From NCBI RefSeq assembly GCF_010500835.1, contig NZ_JAAAMJ010000008.1, positions 94,439-158,438 on the forward strand: a DNA stretch of 64,000 nucleotides, in the 5' to 3' direction. The stretch is from Aurantimonas aggregata. Lineage in GTDB: Bacteria > Pseudomonadota > Alphaproteobacteria > Rhizobiales > Rhizobiaceae. This document shows positions 25,585 through 37,740 of this stretch, one piece after another (position 1 is the first letter of the stretch; each line of letters starts with the position of its first letter). The position numbers and the translations under genes are program-made. The notes under the pieces were generated by a model, which was given only the letters and a program-made list of their open reading frames with translations, was not told the DNA's origin and ran no database searches.

Positions 25585-27000
25585 ATGAGCCAGACCACAC
25601 CGCGTACCCTCTACGACAAGATCTGGGACGACCATCTGGTCGCCGAGCAGGAGGGCGGCACCTGCCTGATCTACATCGATCGCCATCTCGTCCACGAGGT
25701 CACCAGCCCGCAGGCCTTCGAGGGGCTGCGCCTGACCGACCGCAAGGTGCGCCAGCCGGAGAAGACGCTGGCCGTCGTCGATCATAACGTGCCGACCTCG
25801 CCGGACCGCGTGCTCGGCATCAAGAACGAGGAAAGCCGCATCCAGGTCGAGGCGCTGGCGCAGAACGCCGCGGATTTCGGTATCGAGTACTATGACGCGG
25901 CGGACCGCCGGCAGGGCATCGTCCACATCATCGGGCCGGAGCAGGGCTTCACCCTGCCGGGCACGACGATCGTCTGCGGCGACAGCCACACCTCGACGCA
26001 TGGCGCCTTCGGCGCGCTGGCGCACGGCATCGGCACGTCTGAGGTCGAGCACGTGCTCGCCACCCAGACGCTGATCCAGGCCAAGGCCAAGAACATGCTG
26101 GTCGAGGTGAACGGCCAGATTCCTGACGGCGTCACCTCCAAGGACATCATCCTGGCGATCATCGGCGAGATCGGCACGGCGGGCGGCACCGGCTACGTCA
26201 TCGAATATGCCGGCGAAGCGATCCGCGCGCTGTCGATGGAAGGCCGGATGACCGTCTGCAACATGTCGATCGAGGGCGGCGCGCGCGCCGGGCTGATCGC
26301 GCCGGACGAAAAGACCTTCGCCTATATCGCCGGCCGGCCCCGTGCGCCGAAGGGCGAGGCGTTCGACCAGGCGGTCGAATACTGGCGCACGCTCGTTTCC
26401 GATCCGGGGGCGCATTACGACAAGATCGTGCGGCTCGACGCGGCGAGCCTGCCGCCGATCGTCTCCTGGGGTTCCTCGCCCGAGGACGTCGTCGCCGTCG
26501 ACGGCGTCGTGCCGGATCCGGCCGCGATCGACGACGAGGGCAAGCGCCGCTCCAAGCAGCGGGCGCTGGAATACATGGGGCTGACGCCGGGTACGCCGAT
26601 GACCGACATCACCATCGACCGGGTGTTCATCGGCTCCTGCACCAACGGCCGCATCGAGGATTTGCGCGCCGTTGCCGGCATCGTCGAGGGCCGCAGGGTC
26701 GCCGATACCGTCTCGGCGATGATCGTGCCGGGCTCGGGCCTGGTGAAGGCGCAGGCCGAAGCCGAAGGCCTCGACGCGATCTTCAAGGCCGCCGGCTTCG
26801 ACTGGCGCGAGCCCGGCTGTTCCATGTGCCTCGGGATGAACGAGGATCGCCTGGCGCCCTACGAGCGCTGCGCCTCCACCTCGAACCGCAATTTCGAGGG
26901 CCGTCAGGGCCATCGCGGGCGGACGCACCTTGTCTCGCCGGCGATGGCCGCCGCGGCCGCGATCGCCGGCCGCTTCGTCGACGTGCGCCACTGGCGCTGA
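25585..27000 (+). CDS. leuC: 3-isopropylmalate dehydratase large subunit
   Basis: LeuC, with LeuD, isomerises 2- to 3-isopropylmalate in leucine synthesis, using a 4Fe-4S cluster. At 471 residues it has normal length. The cluster ligands are visible: [13 protein letters not shown] and the pair in [14 protein letters not shown]. The N terminus [13 protein letters not shown] and [12 protein letters not shown] (active-site His) are typical. ATG 25585 is preceded by AAGGA. No leuD is in the window, so the two subunits are encoded apart. A terminator follows. Confidence 0.97.
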   Translation: MSQTTPRTLYDKIWDDHLVAEQEGGTCLIYIDRHLVHEVTSPQAFEGLRLTDRKVRQPEKTLAVVDHNVPTSPDRVLGIKNEESRIQVEALAQNAADFGIEYYDAADRRQGIVHIIGPEQGFTLPGTTIVCGDSHTSTHGAFGALAHGIGTSEVEHVLATQTLIQAKAKNMLVEVNGQIPDGVTSKDIILAIIGEIGTAGGTGYVIEYAGEAIRALSMEGRMTVCNMSIEGGARAGLIAPDEKTFAYIAGRPRAPKGEAFDQAVEYWRTLVSDPGAHYDKIVRLDAASLPPIVSWGSSPEDVVAVDGVVPDPAAIDDEGKRRSKQRALEYMGLTPGTPMTDITIDRVFIGSCTNGRIEDLRAVAGIVEGRRVADTVSAMIVPGSGLVKAQAEAEGLDAIFKAAGFDWREPGCSMCLGMNEDRLAPYERCASTSNRNFEGRQGHRGRTHLVSPAMAAAAAIAGRFVDVRHWR

Positions 27001-27025
27001 GGCTTTCGGGCTTCCGCAAGCAAAA

Positions 27026-27055
27026 CCCCGCGCCGGCAGGACCGACGCGGGTTTT
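27026..27055 (+). terminator. Rho-independent terminator of leuC
   Basis: A CCCGCG ... CGCGGG stem with a GC-rich loop is followed by TTTTT, and an AAAA block on the left arm can extend the pairing. It lies about 26 bases after the leuC stop. Confidence 0.75.
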
Positions 27056-27078
27056 TCGTCGAATGGGACCGGCGTCCC

Positions 27079-27291
27079 TCAGTAGTTGCGCCAGTCCTCG
27101 TCCCTGGCTTCCTCTTCTTCCGCTTCCTGCACGTCGAGCGGAATGTCGCGGCCGATCAGGCTCTCGTCATCCTTGCGGCCATGGAAGGCGTTGTCGGTGC
27201 GCTCGATGGCGTTGTCGAGCAGGCCGTCGTCTTCGGTCTCTGCGTCCCGTGGTGGCGGCTTGCCCTCGGGCTTCGGATCGGGGTCTGGCAT
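27079..27291 (-). CDS. Small acidic hypothetical protein
   Basis: A 70-residue soluble protein I do not recognise. It is Pro/Asp-rich at the start (MPDPDPKPEGKPPPRDAETE) and strongly acidic at the end (EAEEEEARDEDWRNY). The ATG at 27291 has GGGAG 6 bases upstream, which supports a real gene. No domain or membrane segment is seen; it may be largely disordered. It follows thiC on the same strand after 55 bases. Confidence 0.65.
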   Translation of the reverse strand: MPDPDPKPEGKPPPRDAETEDDGLLDNAIERTDNAFHGRKDDESLIGRDIPLDVQEAEEEEARDEDWRNY

Positions 27292-27346
27292 GTGGATCTC
27301 CCTTCTTCGTTCGCAGAAGAACCCGCCTCGCGCCCGGCTGTTCCCT

Positions 27347-29278
<1,932 letters not shown>

Positions 29279-29315
29279 TCATCAGATGACGATTTTGTCC
29301 ATCGTTCGCGGCTTT

Positions 29316-29420
29316 CCCATCCCTACGCCAGTATGAACTGGATCAGGTTCACAGGGTCGCCGCGCGCTGCGCCTTTCGGCGGCCGTCAGCCTCTCAGTTC
29401 CTTGCCGGAACTCCCCTTGG
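29316..29420 (-). ncRNA. TPP riboswitch (thi box) before thiC
   Basis: Read on the minus strand, the region 140-245 bases before thiC contains the conserved TPP aptamer parts in order: ACTGAGA (about 29393-29399), then ACCCTGTGAACCTGATCC (29339-29356), then a short P4/P5 hairpin and GGCGTAGGGA (29319-29328). These match the thi-box signature, and the outer arms can pair (CCAAGGGGAG side with the GGGATGGG side). Binding of thiamine pyrophosphate would lower thiC expression; whether by termination or translation block is not clear. Confidence 0.93.
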
Positions 29421-29682
29421 ATGGGCGCGACGGTAGCAGCGGCGTGCCGGCTGTCAAGCGTCGGAGATGCCAGCGTAGCGGATAGAACGGGGTTCTTGCG
29501 CCGCGAGGGTATCGTCGCAGGCGATGGGCAGGGCAGGAAGAAAAGGCTGAAGGCCGCCTCGGGCGGCATGACAGGCAGGACAGCCGCAGCGTGTCCTCGC
29601 CCCCCTCAGTATCGACGGATCGCCGTAAAGGCGCCGTCTCCCCGACCGCCGATGGCGGTCCCCCAGGTCGCGAGCCGAAGGC

Positions 29683-30072
29683 TCAGAGGACGTTCAGGCT
29701 GACGTTCGCGACACCGGAGCTGATCATGCCGATCTGCGACGCGGCGCCCTGCGACAGGTCGATGATCCGGTTGCCGTGGAACGGCCCGCGATCGTTGATG
29801 CGCACGACGACAGACTTGCCGTTGTTGCGGTTGGTGACCTTCACCTTGGTGCCGAAAGGCAGCGTGCGGTGGGCAGCGGTCATCGAGTTCATGTTGAAGC
29901 GTTCGCCATTGGCGGTGGTGCGGCCGTGGAAACGCTTGCCGTAATAGGATGCGGCGCCTGATGCCGCGTGGCGTGATTGTGCGACGACCTCGTCCGTCCC
30001 GACAGCGTAGCCACCGGCAAGCGTGCCGGCAAAGAGGGCCGCGGTCAGGGCGGTTCTCAGAAGAAGCTTCAT
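29683..30072 (-). CDS. rlpA: RlpA-like septal ring lytic transglycosylase / double-psi barrel protein
   Basis: A 129-residue secreted protein with a signal peptide ([20 protein letters not shown]) and one RlpA-like double-psi beta-barrel: [36 protein letters not shown] and [19 protein letters not shown]. The Asp of NDRGPF and the His of AAHRTLPFG are the conserved putative catalytic residues. It is a minimal version without the C-terminal SPOR domain of E. coli RlpA, so wall binding at the septum is not assured. Confidence 0.88.
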   Translation of the reverse strand: MKLLLRTALTAALFAGTLAGGYAVGTDEVVAQSRHAASGAASYYGKRFHGRTTANGERFNMNSMTAAHRTLPFGTKVKVTNRNNGKSVVVRINDRGPFHGNRIIDLSQGAASQIGMISSGVANVSLNVL

Positions 30073-30307
30073 TCAATTTTTCCTGCGATGAATTCGACAG
30101 GGCCTCTCTCGGCAACTCCTGTGACGAAAACTTGAAGGGAATAGGGTCATTCTAAGATCGTGGAACTTTTCGCCGGTTTGCCGCAAGACATGGGCGACAC
30201 GGAGAATTTTCGTCCTGAGACTGGCGCAATTGCGTCAAAATCGTCGCATTCATGCCATGGTTCATCGGCTCGCCGGGCCGATAAGTTAACCTCGGCGGCA
30301 TGCCGGA

Positions 30308-31767
30308 TCAGATCGCCAGCGGTGGCGTCCGGCCGCTGCGCTCGAGTTCCCACTCGGCCGCCACGGCTTCCTCGTCGAACGACAGCACGAGGTAATTTCG
30401 CTCCGCCGCGTAAGTCCTGCGCTGTCCCGGCAGCGGCCGCAGCTGGATCGGATAGCCCGGCACCGGCGACTCGCCCCACTGCGCCAGGAGGCCGAGCATT
30501 GCCGGATAGGCCCGCGACGGCGCCGGATGGGAGATGCCGGAGGCGACCAGCTGGTGCAGCAGCGACTCGTCGGCGAGGAGCATCTCGCCCCGTGTCGCCA
30601 GATGGATCTCGCCGGAGACGAGGGTGAGCGGCTGGTCGGCGTTTTCCTGTCGCTCGGCCAGGAGGAGAGGAAGCGGACCCATTCGTCGCGATGGACGCGG
30701 CTCTGCCACTGGTCGCGCATGTCGTCTTCGTACTTGTTGCGCACCGGCAGCATGTCGGCCAGTGCCTCCAGCCAGCTGAGCCGTGGGCCAAGCGCCGGCA
30801 CGCTGGACATCAGGAGGACGCGGTCCCAAGGGGGCGTTGCCGCCAATGCCGCTTCGAAATGAGCCCAGCCCGCCGGGCCCATTACACGATCCGGGCGCCG
30901 TTCGCTGCGAAGATCCGGCGCGAGGAGCGCCAGGTCCGGATAGCGCAGCACAAGGCCGAGCGTCTCGCCGCTCTGGTCCATGACGGTCGACGGCAGGGCC
31001 GCATCGGTCGCGGCGACCTGGAAGAGCAGGAACATGTCGCGGGCTGCGGCGAAGAGGCCGCGGCCGATGGGGCTGTCGAGCAGCGTTGCCGGATGGCTGC
31101 CCCAGCCGTCGATGATGTCGTGGTCGTCCCACATCATCACCGACGGGATCTCGGCAGCAACGGTCCGCATCGCCGCGCGGCCGAAATTGCCGATATAGCG
31201 CTCGAAATAGAAGCGCCGGACGGCGTCGTCCGCCGCCGGCTCGAAGGCGATGTCGCCGCGCGCGTCGCGCGGTGCGGTCGCCCAGCGCTCGACGCTCGGA
31301 TGGGCATGGAGGACGTCGTCGGCATAGAGCTGGTCGCCGCCCTGCAGCATCAGCGCGAAGGGCGTCCGCCGGTGCTCGGCGGCAAGGCGCGTCCACATCG
31401 CGTCGCGCTCGCCATCCTCGCGGTCGAGATCGCCGGTCTCCTGGCCGTTGCAGGAGACATAGACGATGCGCCGGTCGCTGGCGGCCGGCGAGGCGACGGT
31501 GAACTGCTGGTCGCCCAGCCGATAGGTGGCAGTGCGGTCGGCCGGCAACGCGAAATCGTAGCGCCAGACGGTCCGCCCGAAGCAGCTTGCCAGCACGATC
31601 GGCACGGCTGCCGCGCCGTCCTCCGGTAGCAGTTCCGGGGGGAGGGCGCCCTCCGGCAGAACAAGCAGCGCCGCAAGGGAATGCTGCTCGTCATCGCCGC
31701 CGCGGGCGTAGAGGATCGGCCCGACGGCGGCGGCGGTCGTCGCGGCGGCGGGACGGTCGATGATCAT
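30308..31767 (-). pseudogene. PhoD-like alkaline phosphatase/phosphodiesterase, frameshifted
   Basis: A PhoD-type metallophosphatase interrupted by one frameshift. The first frame starts MIIDRPAAATTAAA at 31767 and contains LMLQGGDQLYADD and MMWDDHDIIDGWGSHP, the metal-site segments. Near 30655-30670 the conserved reading passes to another frame, where QPLTLVSGEIHLATRGEMLL carries the last His motif and continues to a stop at 30308. One base appears missing in a CT-rich stretch (CTTCCTCTCCTCCTGG on the minus strand). If translated without correction, the protein loses VSGEIH and gains an Arg-rich tail to 30286. Sequence error is as likely as true decay. No export signal is seen. Confidence 0.75.
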
Positions 31768-31804
31768 TGGGCGACCCTTGGCAGCTTCCGGAAAGCGCCG
31801 AAGG

Positions 31805-32728
31805 TTAGGGTCGCGGTGTCGGGCTGGCAACGCGACCGCCGCGTTCGGCCAGGCCATTCCCGGTCGAAGGCGATGCGGCTATCTGCGTCTCCGCGGCGGG
31901 AACGGCCGTCGCGGTCGTCACCCCGGGCAGCGTGGCGTCCGCGACCGGCGTGATCGAAGCGGCATCCTTTGCGGTCGTTGCCTGTGCCACGCTCACATCG
32001 GCCGCCGGTGCTGCAAGCTCGACCGGAGGGCTTGCTGGTTTCGGCGCATCCTTGCGGGCAAGGCCGTTCCACATCGCCATGAAGGGGCTCTGCTCGGCCG
32101 GCTTGCGCACCGGCTTGATGGCTGCCGCCGTCGGCGCGGGCGCAGCGGCGGTCACGCCCTGCCGCATCCCGTCGATCGCTCCCGATGCACCAGCGGCTGC
32201 GACTTCGGCCTGCGAGGCGTGCTTGAAGTCCGGGCGATGACGGCGCGAGACCTTTTCGTAGAACGCATTGCCGCCGGCGATCGCCGTGTAGTGCATGTTG
32301 CCATAGGGAAACGACAGGCCGGCCGTATGGAAGAACCGCGCATCGCGGACCGGCTCGTGGCGTTCGCCGGATAGCACCCGGTGGGCGGTCTTCATGGCGA
32401 GGTCCTTGCCGGCACCCATGGTGCGGGTCATGACGCCGGGCGCGAACTGCTTGGGCTGCGCGACCACGGCGCAGACATCCTTCGGATACTCGCCCGAATT
32501 GACGCGGTTCATGACCACGGTCCCGACCGCCAGCATGCCGCTCTCGCTCGAGCGGTTGGACTCGAAATACATCGCCCGGGCGAGGCATTCCTGGCTGGGG
32601 CCGTAGCTGAGCGGCGTGATCGCTTCCTCCAGTTCGGTGCCGGTGCCGACGCAGCCGGCAAGGGCGAGCGGTGGCAACAACACGATGGCGGAGAGCGAAA
32701 GGCGGCGTGAGGATCGGATCGTCTTCAT
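31805..32728 (-). CDS. SleB-type cell wall hydrolase, lipoprotein
   Basis: A 307-residue predicted lipoprotein with a hydrolase_2 (SleB) catalytic domain. The N terminus has a type II signal with lipobox LALAGCVG. The catalytic domain (about 35-160) includes CLARAMYFESNRSSESGMLA with the active Glu, VVMNRVNSGEYPKDVCAV and FPYGNMHY. The last 130 residues are Ala/Pro-rich and probably flexible. Such enzymes cut peptidoglycan, so action in the periplasm is expected. ATG 32728 is used. It follows sdhB on the same strand. Confidence 0.87.
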   Translation of the reverse strand: MKTIRSSRRLSLSAIVLLPPLALAGCVGTGTELEEAITPLSYGPSQECLARAMYFESNRSSESGMLAVGTVVMNRVNSGEYPKDVCAVVAQPKQFAPGVMTRTMGAGKDLAMKTAHRVLSGERHEPVRDARFFHTAGLSFPYGNMHYTAIAGGNAFYEKVSRRHRPDFKHASQAEVAAAGASGAIDGMRQGVTAAAPAPTAAAIKPVRKPAEQSPFMAMWNGLARKDAPKPASPPVELAAPAADVSVAQATTAKDAASITPVADATLPGVTTATAVPAAETQIAASPSTGNGLAERGGRVASPTPRP

Positions 32729-32842
32729 GACGTATCCGTGACCGCAGAAAGATGACCGCAAGCGGGCAGGTCGGCGACGGGGCGGACCCGGAGGGCCGTT
32801 TCACGGCCAGGTGTGGCCGTGCTGCGTCAGTCGCCGTGCCTG

Positions 32843-33622
32843 TCAGACCCGCCGCTCGACCATCATCGTGCGGATCTCGGCGATGGCTTTCGCCGGATTG
32901 AGCCCCTTCGGGCAGGTTTGGGTGCAGTTCATGATGGTGTGGCAGCGATAGAGCTTGAACGGATCCTCGAGGTCGTCGAGACGCTCGCCGGTCGCCTCGT
33001 CGCGGGAATCGATCAGCCAGCGATAGGCCTGCAGCAGTACGGCGGGCCCGAGATAGCGCTCGCCGTTCCACCAGTAGGACGGGCAGGCAGTCTGGCAGCA
33101 GAAGCACAGGATGCACTCGTAGAGCCCGTCGAGCTTCTCGCGGTCGCCATGGCTCTGGCGCCATTCGCGCTCGGGCTCCGGGGTCTCGGTCTTGAGCCAC
33201 GGCTCGATCGAGCGCAGCTGCGCATAGGGGACGGTGAGGTCGGGGACGAGGTCCTTGATCACCGGCATGTGCGGCAGCGGGTAGACGGCGATGGCGCCGC
33301 TGACCTCGTCCATGCCCTTGGTGCAGGCCAGCGTGTTGGCGCCGTCGATGTTCATGGCGCAGGAGCCGCAGATGCCCTCGCGGCAGGAACGACGCAGCGC
33401 CAGCGTCGAATCGACCTTGTTCTTGATCCACAGCAGCGCGTCGAGGACCATCGGCCCGCAATCGTCGACATCGACATAGAACGTGTCGGTGCGGGGATTG
33501 GCGTCGTCGTCCGGCGACCAGCGGTAGATCTTGAACTCGCGGACATTGGTCGCGCCCTGCGGCCGGTCCCACACCTTGCCTTTGGTGAGGGTGGAGTTTT
33601 TCGGAAGCGCAAGCTCGACCAT
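32843..33622 (-). CDS. sdhB: Succinate dehydrogenase iron-sulfur subunit
   Basis: SdhB carries electrons from FAD to the membrane quinone site in complex II. All three cluster motifs are seen: 2Fe-2S ([15 protein letters not shown], then NTLAC), 4Fe-4S ([16 protein letters not shown]) and 3Fe-4S ([17 protein letters not shown]). The length of 259 is normal. It is separated from sdhA by a gene for an unrelated secreted protein and about 355 bases of DNA. Confidence 0.97.
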   Translation of the reverse strand: MVELALPKNSTLTKGKVWDRPQGATNVREFKIYRWSPDDDANPRTDTFYVDVDDCGPMVLDALLWIKNKVDSTLALRRSCREGICGSCAMNIDGANTLACTKGMDEVSGAIAVYPLPHMPVIKDLVPDLTVPYAQLRSIEPWLKTETPEPEREWRQSHGDREKLDGLYECILCFCCQTACPSYWWNGERYLGPAVLLQAYRWLIDSRDEATGERLDDLEDPFKLYRCHTIMNCTQTCPKGLNPAKAIAEIRTMMVERRV

Positions 33623-33977
33623 GATCAGTCCAGTTTCAGGTGGGGATCAGTGCGATTGGAATCGTTCGCAACATAAAGGTTGCGGTGCAAAACGCCAGAG
33701 ACGAAACCGCGCAGCGGGCCATTGAATCGGTTGAATTATCGGGTGGTTTCGCCGGTTTCGGCAGCGATCCTCGATCTGGCCGAGCGGGGTTTCACGGATA
33801 CCGGCATCGCGCCTGCCCCCTGCCTCGGCGACGGCGCGCGGCGCTTCACGCCGTGTCGCAAACGCGCCCGGCGTCATTCGGCTTGCAGGACCAGGGAGTC
33901 GAGCGTTGATCCGGGTGGCGGGTTTTTAGCGGTGTGAACGGACGGGGAACCGGCTGTCGCCGGCTCCCCGGTCTTGA
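33623..33977. other. Intergenic region before sdhB
   Basis: A 355-base stretch between the 33978-34694 gene and sdhB. It holds only one structured element, a GC-rich hairpin at 33943-33970. The reading frames in it have no recognisable content. Its AT content is a little higher near 33650-33760, which may hold an sdhB promoter, but no clear -35/-10 pair was found. Confidence 0.5.
33943..33970 (-). terminator. Hairpin after the 33978-34694 gene
   Basis: An inverted repeat of about 12 pairs with one mismatch (arms CGGGGAACCGGC and GCCGGCTCCCCG, loop TGTC) lies 7 bases after the stop of the secreted-protein gene. No T run follows on the minus strand, so termination is uncertain, but the position suits it. 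Confidence 0.5.
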
Positions 33978-34694
33978 TCAGTTGGCGGGCGCGGCGCCGT
34001 CGGCCGGCGCGGCGCCGTCCGGTGAAGGGGCAGTCGCGGGCGGCGTCGCCTGCGGGGCCGTGCCTTCCGCCGGCTCGACGAAGCGGCCGGTGACGCAGGC
34101 CTCCGACGTGGCGTTGAGGAACGCGAAGATGATCGCCTGGTCAGGCTGGCCGACGCGCCCGTCGCCCAGCATCCGCTCGGCCACCGGCGGCGCGACGGCG
34201 CTGGCGATCAGATAGTCGCGCTGCGGATCGGACAGCTTCTCCAGCGCCTGTTCGGCAAGGCAGGTGCAGGCCAGCGGCGTCATCTGCTTCATCTGCACGC
34301 CGCAGAGACCGGCGATCAGCTCGACCTGGTTGCCTTTCGAGACGCGCGGCAGCTCGAACTTGTCGCCCACGGCATTGCGGGGCTGGCCCGACTGCTGTTC
34401 GCTCGTCTCGTCCTCTGCATCGGTTTCCGCATCGTCTGACGCGTCATCGGTCGTCGTCGTCCCGCCACCGGGTCCGCCCGAGGGGGTGATATCGCTGGCA
34501 TCGCCGCCCGAGGCTGCGGGGTCCTGCGGCGTTTCCGTCGCGGCCGGGTCGGGCGCGGCGTCGCTGCCGGTCGATTCAGTTGGTGCTTCCGAGGCGGCGG
34601 GGGCCGGATCGCTCTGAGCATGCGCGCCGAGCGGCAGGGCGCCGAGCGCGAGGATCGTCAGGCCGGCAAGGCCGGCGCGCGTTAACTTGTCCAT
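33978..34694 (-). CDS. Secreted hypothetical protein between sdhA and sdhB
   Basis: A 238-residue protein with a signal peptide (AGLAGLTILALGALPLGAHA). The first half is low-complexity (Ala, Pro, Thr, Asp). A compact part at about residues 110-205 holds cysteines (LIAGLCGVQMKQMTPLACTC and a later EACVTG) and may form a small disulfide-bonded helical domain. An Ala/Pro tail ends it. I do not recognise it. GGAGGA lies just before ATG 34694, which supports translation. It follows sdhA by about 177 bases. Confidence 0.75.
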   Translation of the reverse strand: MDKLTRAGLAGLTILALGALPLGAHAQSDPAPAASEAPTESTGSDAAPDPAATETPQDPAASGGDASDITPSGGPGGGTTTTDDASDDAETDAEDETSEQQSGQPRNAVGDKFELPRVSKGNQVELIAGLCGVQMKQMTPLACTCLAEQALEKLSDPQRDYLIASAVAPPVAERMLGDGRVGQPDQAIIFAFLNATSEACVTGRFVEPAEGTAPQATPPATAPSPDGAAPADGAAPAN

Positions 34695-34871
34695 GATTCC
34701 TCCGAATTGCTTGATCCGGCCGCTTGCTCGGGCCGGTGAAAAGGTGTCCCCAGCCAGACTTAGGGTCGCAGCCGCGATGTGGCAGCCCAGGCGGGTCACG
34801 CGTCGCGGCAACGATGTCCCTGACCAGCCGGCGCACGGCCGGCCGATCTCGCGGCTCCTCGCCGCCGTGCC

Positions 34872-36728
34872 TCAGTACACCCGCTTCTTCGGCTCGATAT
34901 ATTCGATCTGGTTGGACAGGGTGTAGGTGTGCACCGGCCGGTCTTCCAGCGTCACGGTCTTGCCCACCGTGTCGCAGAAGGACAGCGTATGCTTCATCCA
35001 GTTGGCGTCGTCGCGATCGGGGAAATCCTCGCGGGCGTGGGCGCCGCGGGACTCGGTGCGGTTGCGGGCCGAATCCATCGTCACCACCGCCTGGGCGATG
35101 AGATTGTCGTATTCCAGCGTCTCGATCAGGTCGGTGTTCCAGATCAGCGACCGGTCGGTCACCTTGACGTCCTCTGAGCCGGCCCAGACCTGGTGGATCT
35201 TCTCGTGGCCTTCCTCGAGGATCTCGCCGGTGCGGAACACCGCGCAGTTCGACTGCATGGTCTGCTGCATCTGGTCGCGCAGCACCGCCGTCGGCGTGCC
35301 GCCATTGGCGTAGCGGAAGCGGTCGAGACGGGCGAGCGAGTTGTCGCCGGCGCCGACCGGCAGGTCCGGCTGGTCCTCGCCGGGCGTCACCGTGTCGGCG
35401 CAGCGCAGCGCCGCGGCGCGGCCGAAGACGACGAGATCGATCAGCGAGTTCGAGCCGAGCCGGTTGGCGCCGTGGACGGAGACGCAGCCGGCCTCGCCGA
35501 CGGCCATCAGGCCGGGCACCACCGAATCCGGGTCGCCGTTCTTCTTGGTCAGCACCTCGCCGTGATAGTTCGTCGGGATGCCGCCCATGTTGTAGTGGAC
35601 CGTCGGCAGCACCGGGATCGGCTCGCGGGTGACGTCGACGCCGGCGAAGATTCGCGCCGATTCCGAGATGCCCGGCAGCCGCTCGTGCAGCACGGCCGGA
35701 TCCAGATGGTCGAGATGCAGGAAGATGTGGTCCTTGTTCTTGCCGACGCCGCGGCCGTCGCGGATTTCCATGGTCATCGAGCGCGAAACGACGTCGCGCG
35801 AGGCGAGGTCCTTGGCCGAGGGGGCGTAGCGCTCCATGAAGCGTTCGCCGTCGGAATTGGTCAGGTAGCCGCCTTCGCCGCGGGCGCCCTCGGTGATCAG
35901 GCAGCCGGCGCCGTAGATGCCGGTCGGGTGGAACTGCACGAATTCCATGTCCTGCAGCGGCAGGCCGGCGCGCAGCACCATGCCGCCGCCGTCGCCGGTG
36001 CAGGTATGGGCCGAGGTCGCCGAGAAATACGCGCGGCCGTAGCCGCCGGTGGCAAGGATGGTCTTCTTGCCGCGGAAGCGGTGGATCGTGCCGTCATCCA
36101 TGTTGATGGCGACGACGCCGCGGCAGACGCCTTCCTCGTCCATGATCAGGTCGATGGCGAAATACTCGATGAAGAATTCCGAGGAATAGCGCAGCGACTG
36201 GCCGTAGAGCGTGTGCAGGATGGCATGGCCGGTCCGGTCGGCGGCGGCGCAGGTGCGCTGTGCCGGCGGGCCATTGCCGTAGTCGGTGGTCATGCCGCCG
36301 AAGGGGCGCTGGTAGATGCGCCCGTCCTCGGTGCGCGAGAACGGCACGCCGAAATGCTCGAGCTCGTAGACCGCCTTGGGCGCCTCGCGGACGAGGTATT
36401 CGATGGCGTCCTGGTCGCCCAGCCAGTCCGATCCCTTGACGGTGTCGTACATGTGCCAGCGCCAGTCGTCCGCGCCCATGTTGCCGAGCGAGGCGGCGAC
36501 GCCGCCCTGCGCCGCGACGGTGTGCGAGCGGGTGGGGAAGACCTTCGAGATGCAGGCGGTCTTCAGGCCGGCCTGCGCCGCCCCGAGCGTCGCGCGGAGG
36601 CCGGCGCCGCCGGCGCCCACGACGACGACGTCGAACGTGTGGTCGACGAAGCTGTAGGCCTTGCCGTTCTGTGCCGGGGCCGAACGATGCGGCTGGCCGG
36701 CGCCGTTGACTTTGCCGTTGCTGGCCAT
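34872..36728 (-). CDS. sdhA: Succinate dehydrogenase flavoprotein subunit
   Basis: SdhA oxidises succinate to fumarate with covalently bound FAD. The Rossmann motif [20 protein letters not shown] and the FAD-linking His segment [15 protein letters not shown] are present, as is the substrate motif [19 protein letters not shown]. The length, 618, is slightly above usual owing to a 25-residue N-terminal extension ([13 protein letters not shown]). It is packed behind sdhD with a 2-base gap. The C-terminal YIEPKKRVY is typical. Confidence 0.97.
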   Translation of the reverse strand: MASNGKVNGAGQPHRSAPAQNGKAYSFVDHTFDVVVVGAGGAGLRATLGAAQAGLKTACISKVFPTRSHTVAAQGGVAASLGNMGADDWRWHMYDTVKGSDWLGDQDAIEYLVREAPKAVYELEHFGVPFSRTEDGRIYQRPFGGMTTDYGNGPPAQRTCAAADRTGHAILHTLYGQSLRYSSEFFIEYFAIDLIMDEEGVCRGVVAINMDDGTIHRFRGKKTILATGGYGRAYFSATSAHTCTGDGGGMVLRAGLPLQDMEFVQFHPTGIYGAGCLITEGARGEGGYLTNSDGERFMERYAPSAKDLASRDVVSRSMTMEIRDGRGVGKNKDHIFLHLDHLDPAVLHERLPGISESARIFAGVDVTREPIPVLPTVHYNMGGIPTNYHGEVLTKKNGDPDSVVPGLMAVGEAGCVSVHGANRLGSNSLIDLVVFGRAAALRCADTVTPGEDQPDLPVGAGDNSLARLDRFRYANGGTPTAVLRDQMQQTMQSNCAVFRTGEILEEGHEKIHQVWAGSEDVKVTDRSLIWNTDLIETLEYDNLIAQAVVTMDSARNRTESRGAHAREDFPDRDDANWMKHTLSFCDTVGKTVTLEDRPVHTYTLSNQIEYIEPKKRVY

Positions 36729-36730
36729 GG

Positions 36731-37111
36731 TCAGGCTCCGAAGCTCATCTTGACGATCGCGAACAGGCTGGCACCGGCGACGACGACCGCGAAGAAGGTG
36801 TTGAGAATGAGAAGCGGCAGCTTGGCGGCGCCGTGGACATAGTCCTCGATGATCACCTGCATGCCGAGCCGCATATGGATGGTCGCCGACACCGTCACCA
36901 GGGCCATCGCGATCCCGACCAGCGGATTAGCGAAGGCCAGCCGCAGCTCGACGAAGCTGGCATCGTGCAGGGAGACGAGGAGGATGACGAAGAAGGTGAT
37001 CAGGACGATGTTGGCGATCGCCGTCAGGCGCTGCTGCCAGAAGTGACCGGTGCCCTCTCGGGCCGAACCGAGGCCGCGGACACGGCCGAGCGGGGTCTTG
37101 AAATTCTGCAT
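36731..37111 (-). CDS. sdhD: Succinate dehydrogenase membrane anchor subunit SdhD
   Basis: A 126-residue protein with three membrane helices, one of the two anchors holding heme b and the quinone site of complex II. The N terminus ([20 protein letters not shown]) matches alphaproteobacterial SdhD, and the [16 protein letters not shown] segment gives the heme/quinone region. It lies between sdhC (10-base gap) and sdhA (2-base gap). Confidence 0.93.
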   Translation of the reverse strand: MQNFKTPLGRVRGLGSAREGTGHFWQQRLTAIANIVLITFFVILLVSLHDASFVELRLAFANPLVGIAMALVTVSATIHMRLGMQVIIEDYVHGAAKLPLLILNTFFAVVVAGASLFAIVKMSFGA

Positions 37112-37121
37112 CGTCGCCTCC

Positions 37122-37514
37122 TCAACCGAACGCCAGGACGGCGATCCAGAGGATCAGCGTCATCGAAAGGGACGCGACCAGCGTCGCGATGGCCAGCTTC
37201 GTCGAGGTCTCCTTCGACAGGCCGTGGCCGGTGTCCCAGATCAGGTGCCGGATGCCGCCGAACATGTGGTGGAGCAGCGCCCAGCTGTAGCCGAAGAGGA
37301 TGAGCCGGCCGAATATCGAGCCGAAGAAGTCCGACGCGGTCTCGAAGGCCTCGGGGCCGCTCGCCGCGGCGACGAGCCACCAGACGAGCAGCAGCGTGCC
37401 GCCGTAGAGCGCCGCACCGGTGATGCGGTGCAGGATCGACATCGCCATGGTCGGGCGAAATTTGTAGATCGAAAGATGCGGCGACAAAGGCCGCGCTGAT
37501 CTGAGGTCGGACAT
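37122..37514 (-). CDS. sdhC: Succinate dehydrogenase cytochrome b556 subunit SdhC
   Basis: A 130-residue anchor subunit of complex II with three membrane helices. The family signature RPLSPHLSIYKF is followed by AMSILHRITGAAL with quinone-site Ser and Arg, and HHMFGGIRHLIWDTGHG carries the heme-ligand His. It is the first gene of sdhCDA. The 226 bases upstream, between it and the GNAT gene, probably hold the promoter. Confidence 0.95.
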   Translation of the reverse strand: MSDLRSARPLSPHLSIYKFRPTMAMSILHRITGAALYGGTLLLVWWLVAAASGPEAFETASDFFGSIFGRLILFGYSWALLHHMFGGIRHLIWDTGHGLSKETSTKLAIATLVASLSMTLILWIAVLAFG

Positions 37515-37740
37515 GGGTGCCTTCTCGTCCTCGCATTCGGTTTCTTCGCCGCGCGGTATAGGCGGATTGCGCGATGCTGCACAGCGATGAGACGTCGCCT
37601 AAAAGGACTATCGCAGCTGCGAACGCAAGGCCGGGCAGGTGCTGCCGCAATGCCATCGCCGGCTTAATCGATTAGTTGCGTCAACAGCGCGCGGGCAATT
37701 CCCGTGGGTATCGACCCGTCGCAAAGCCGACCCGCCCGAA

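Noticed and set aside
34929..36842. A 549-codon frame opposite sdhA and neighbours
   Set aside because: It is the antisense shadow of a high-GC gene; its residue mix (Ala, Arg, Asp, Val, Gly) is typical of such shadows, and sdhA is certain.
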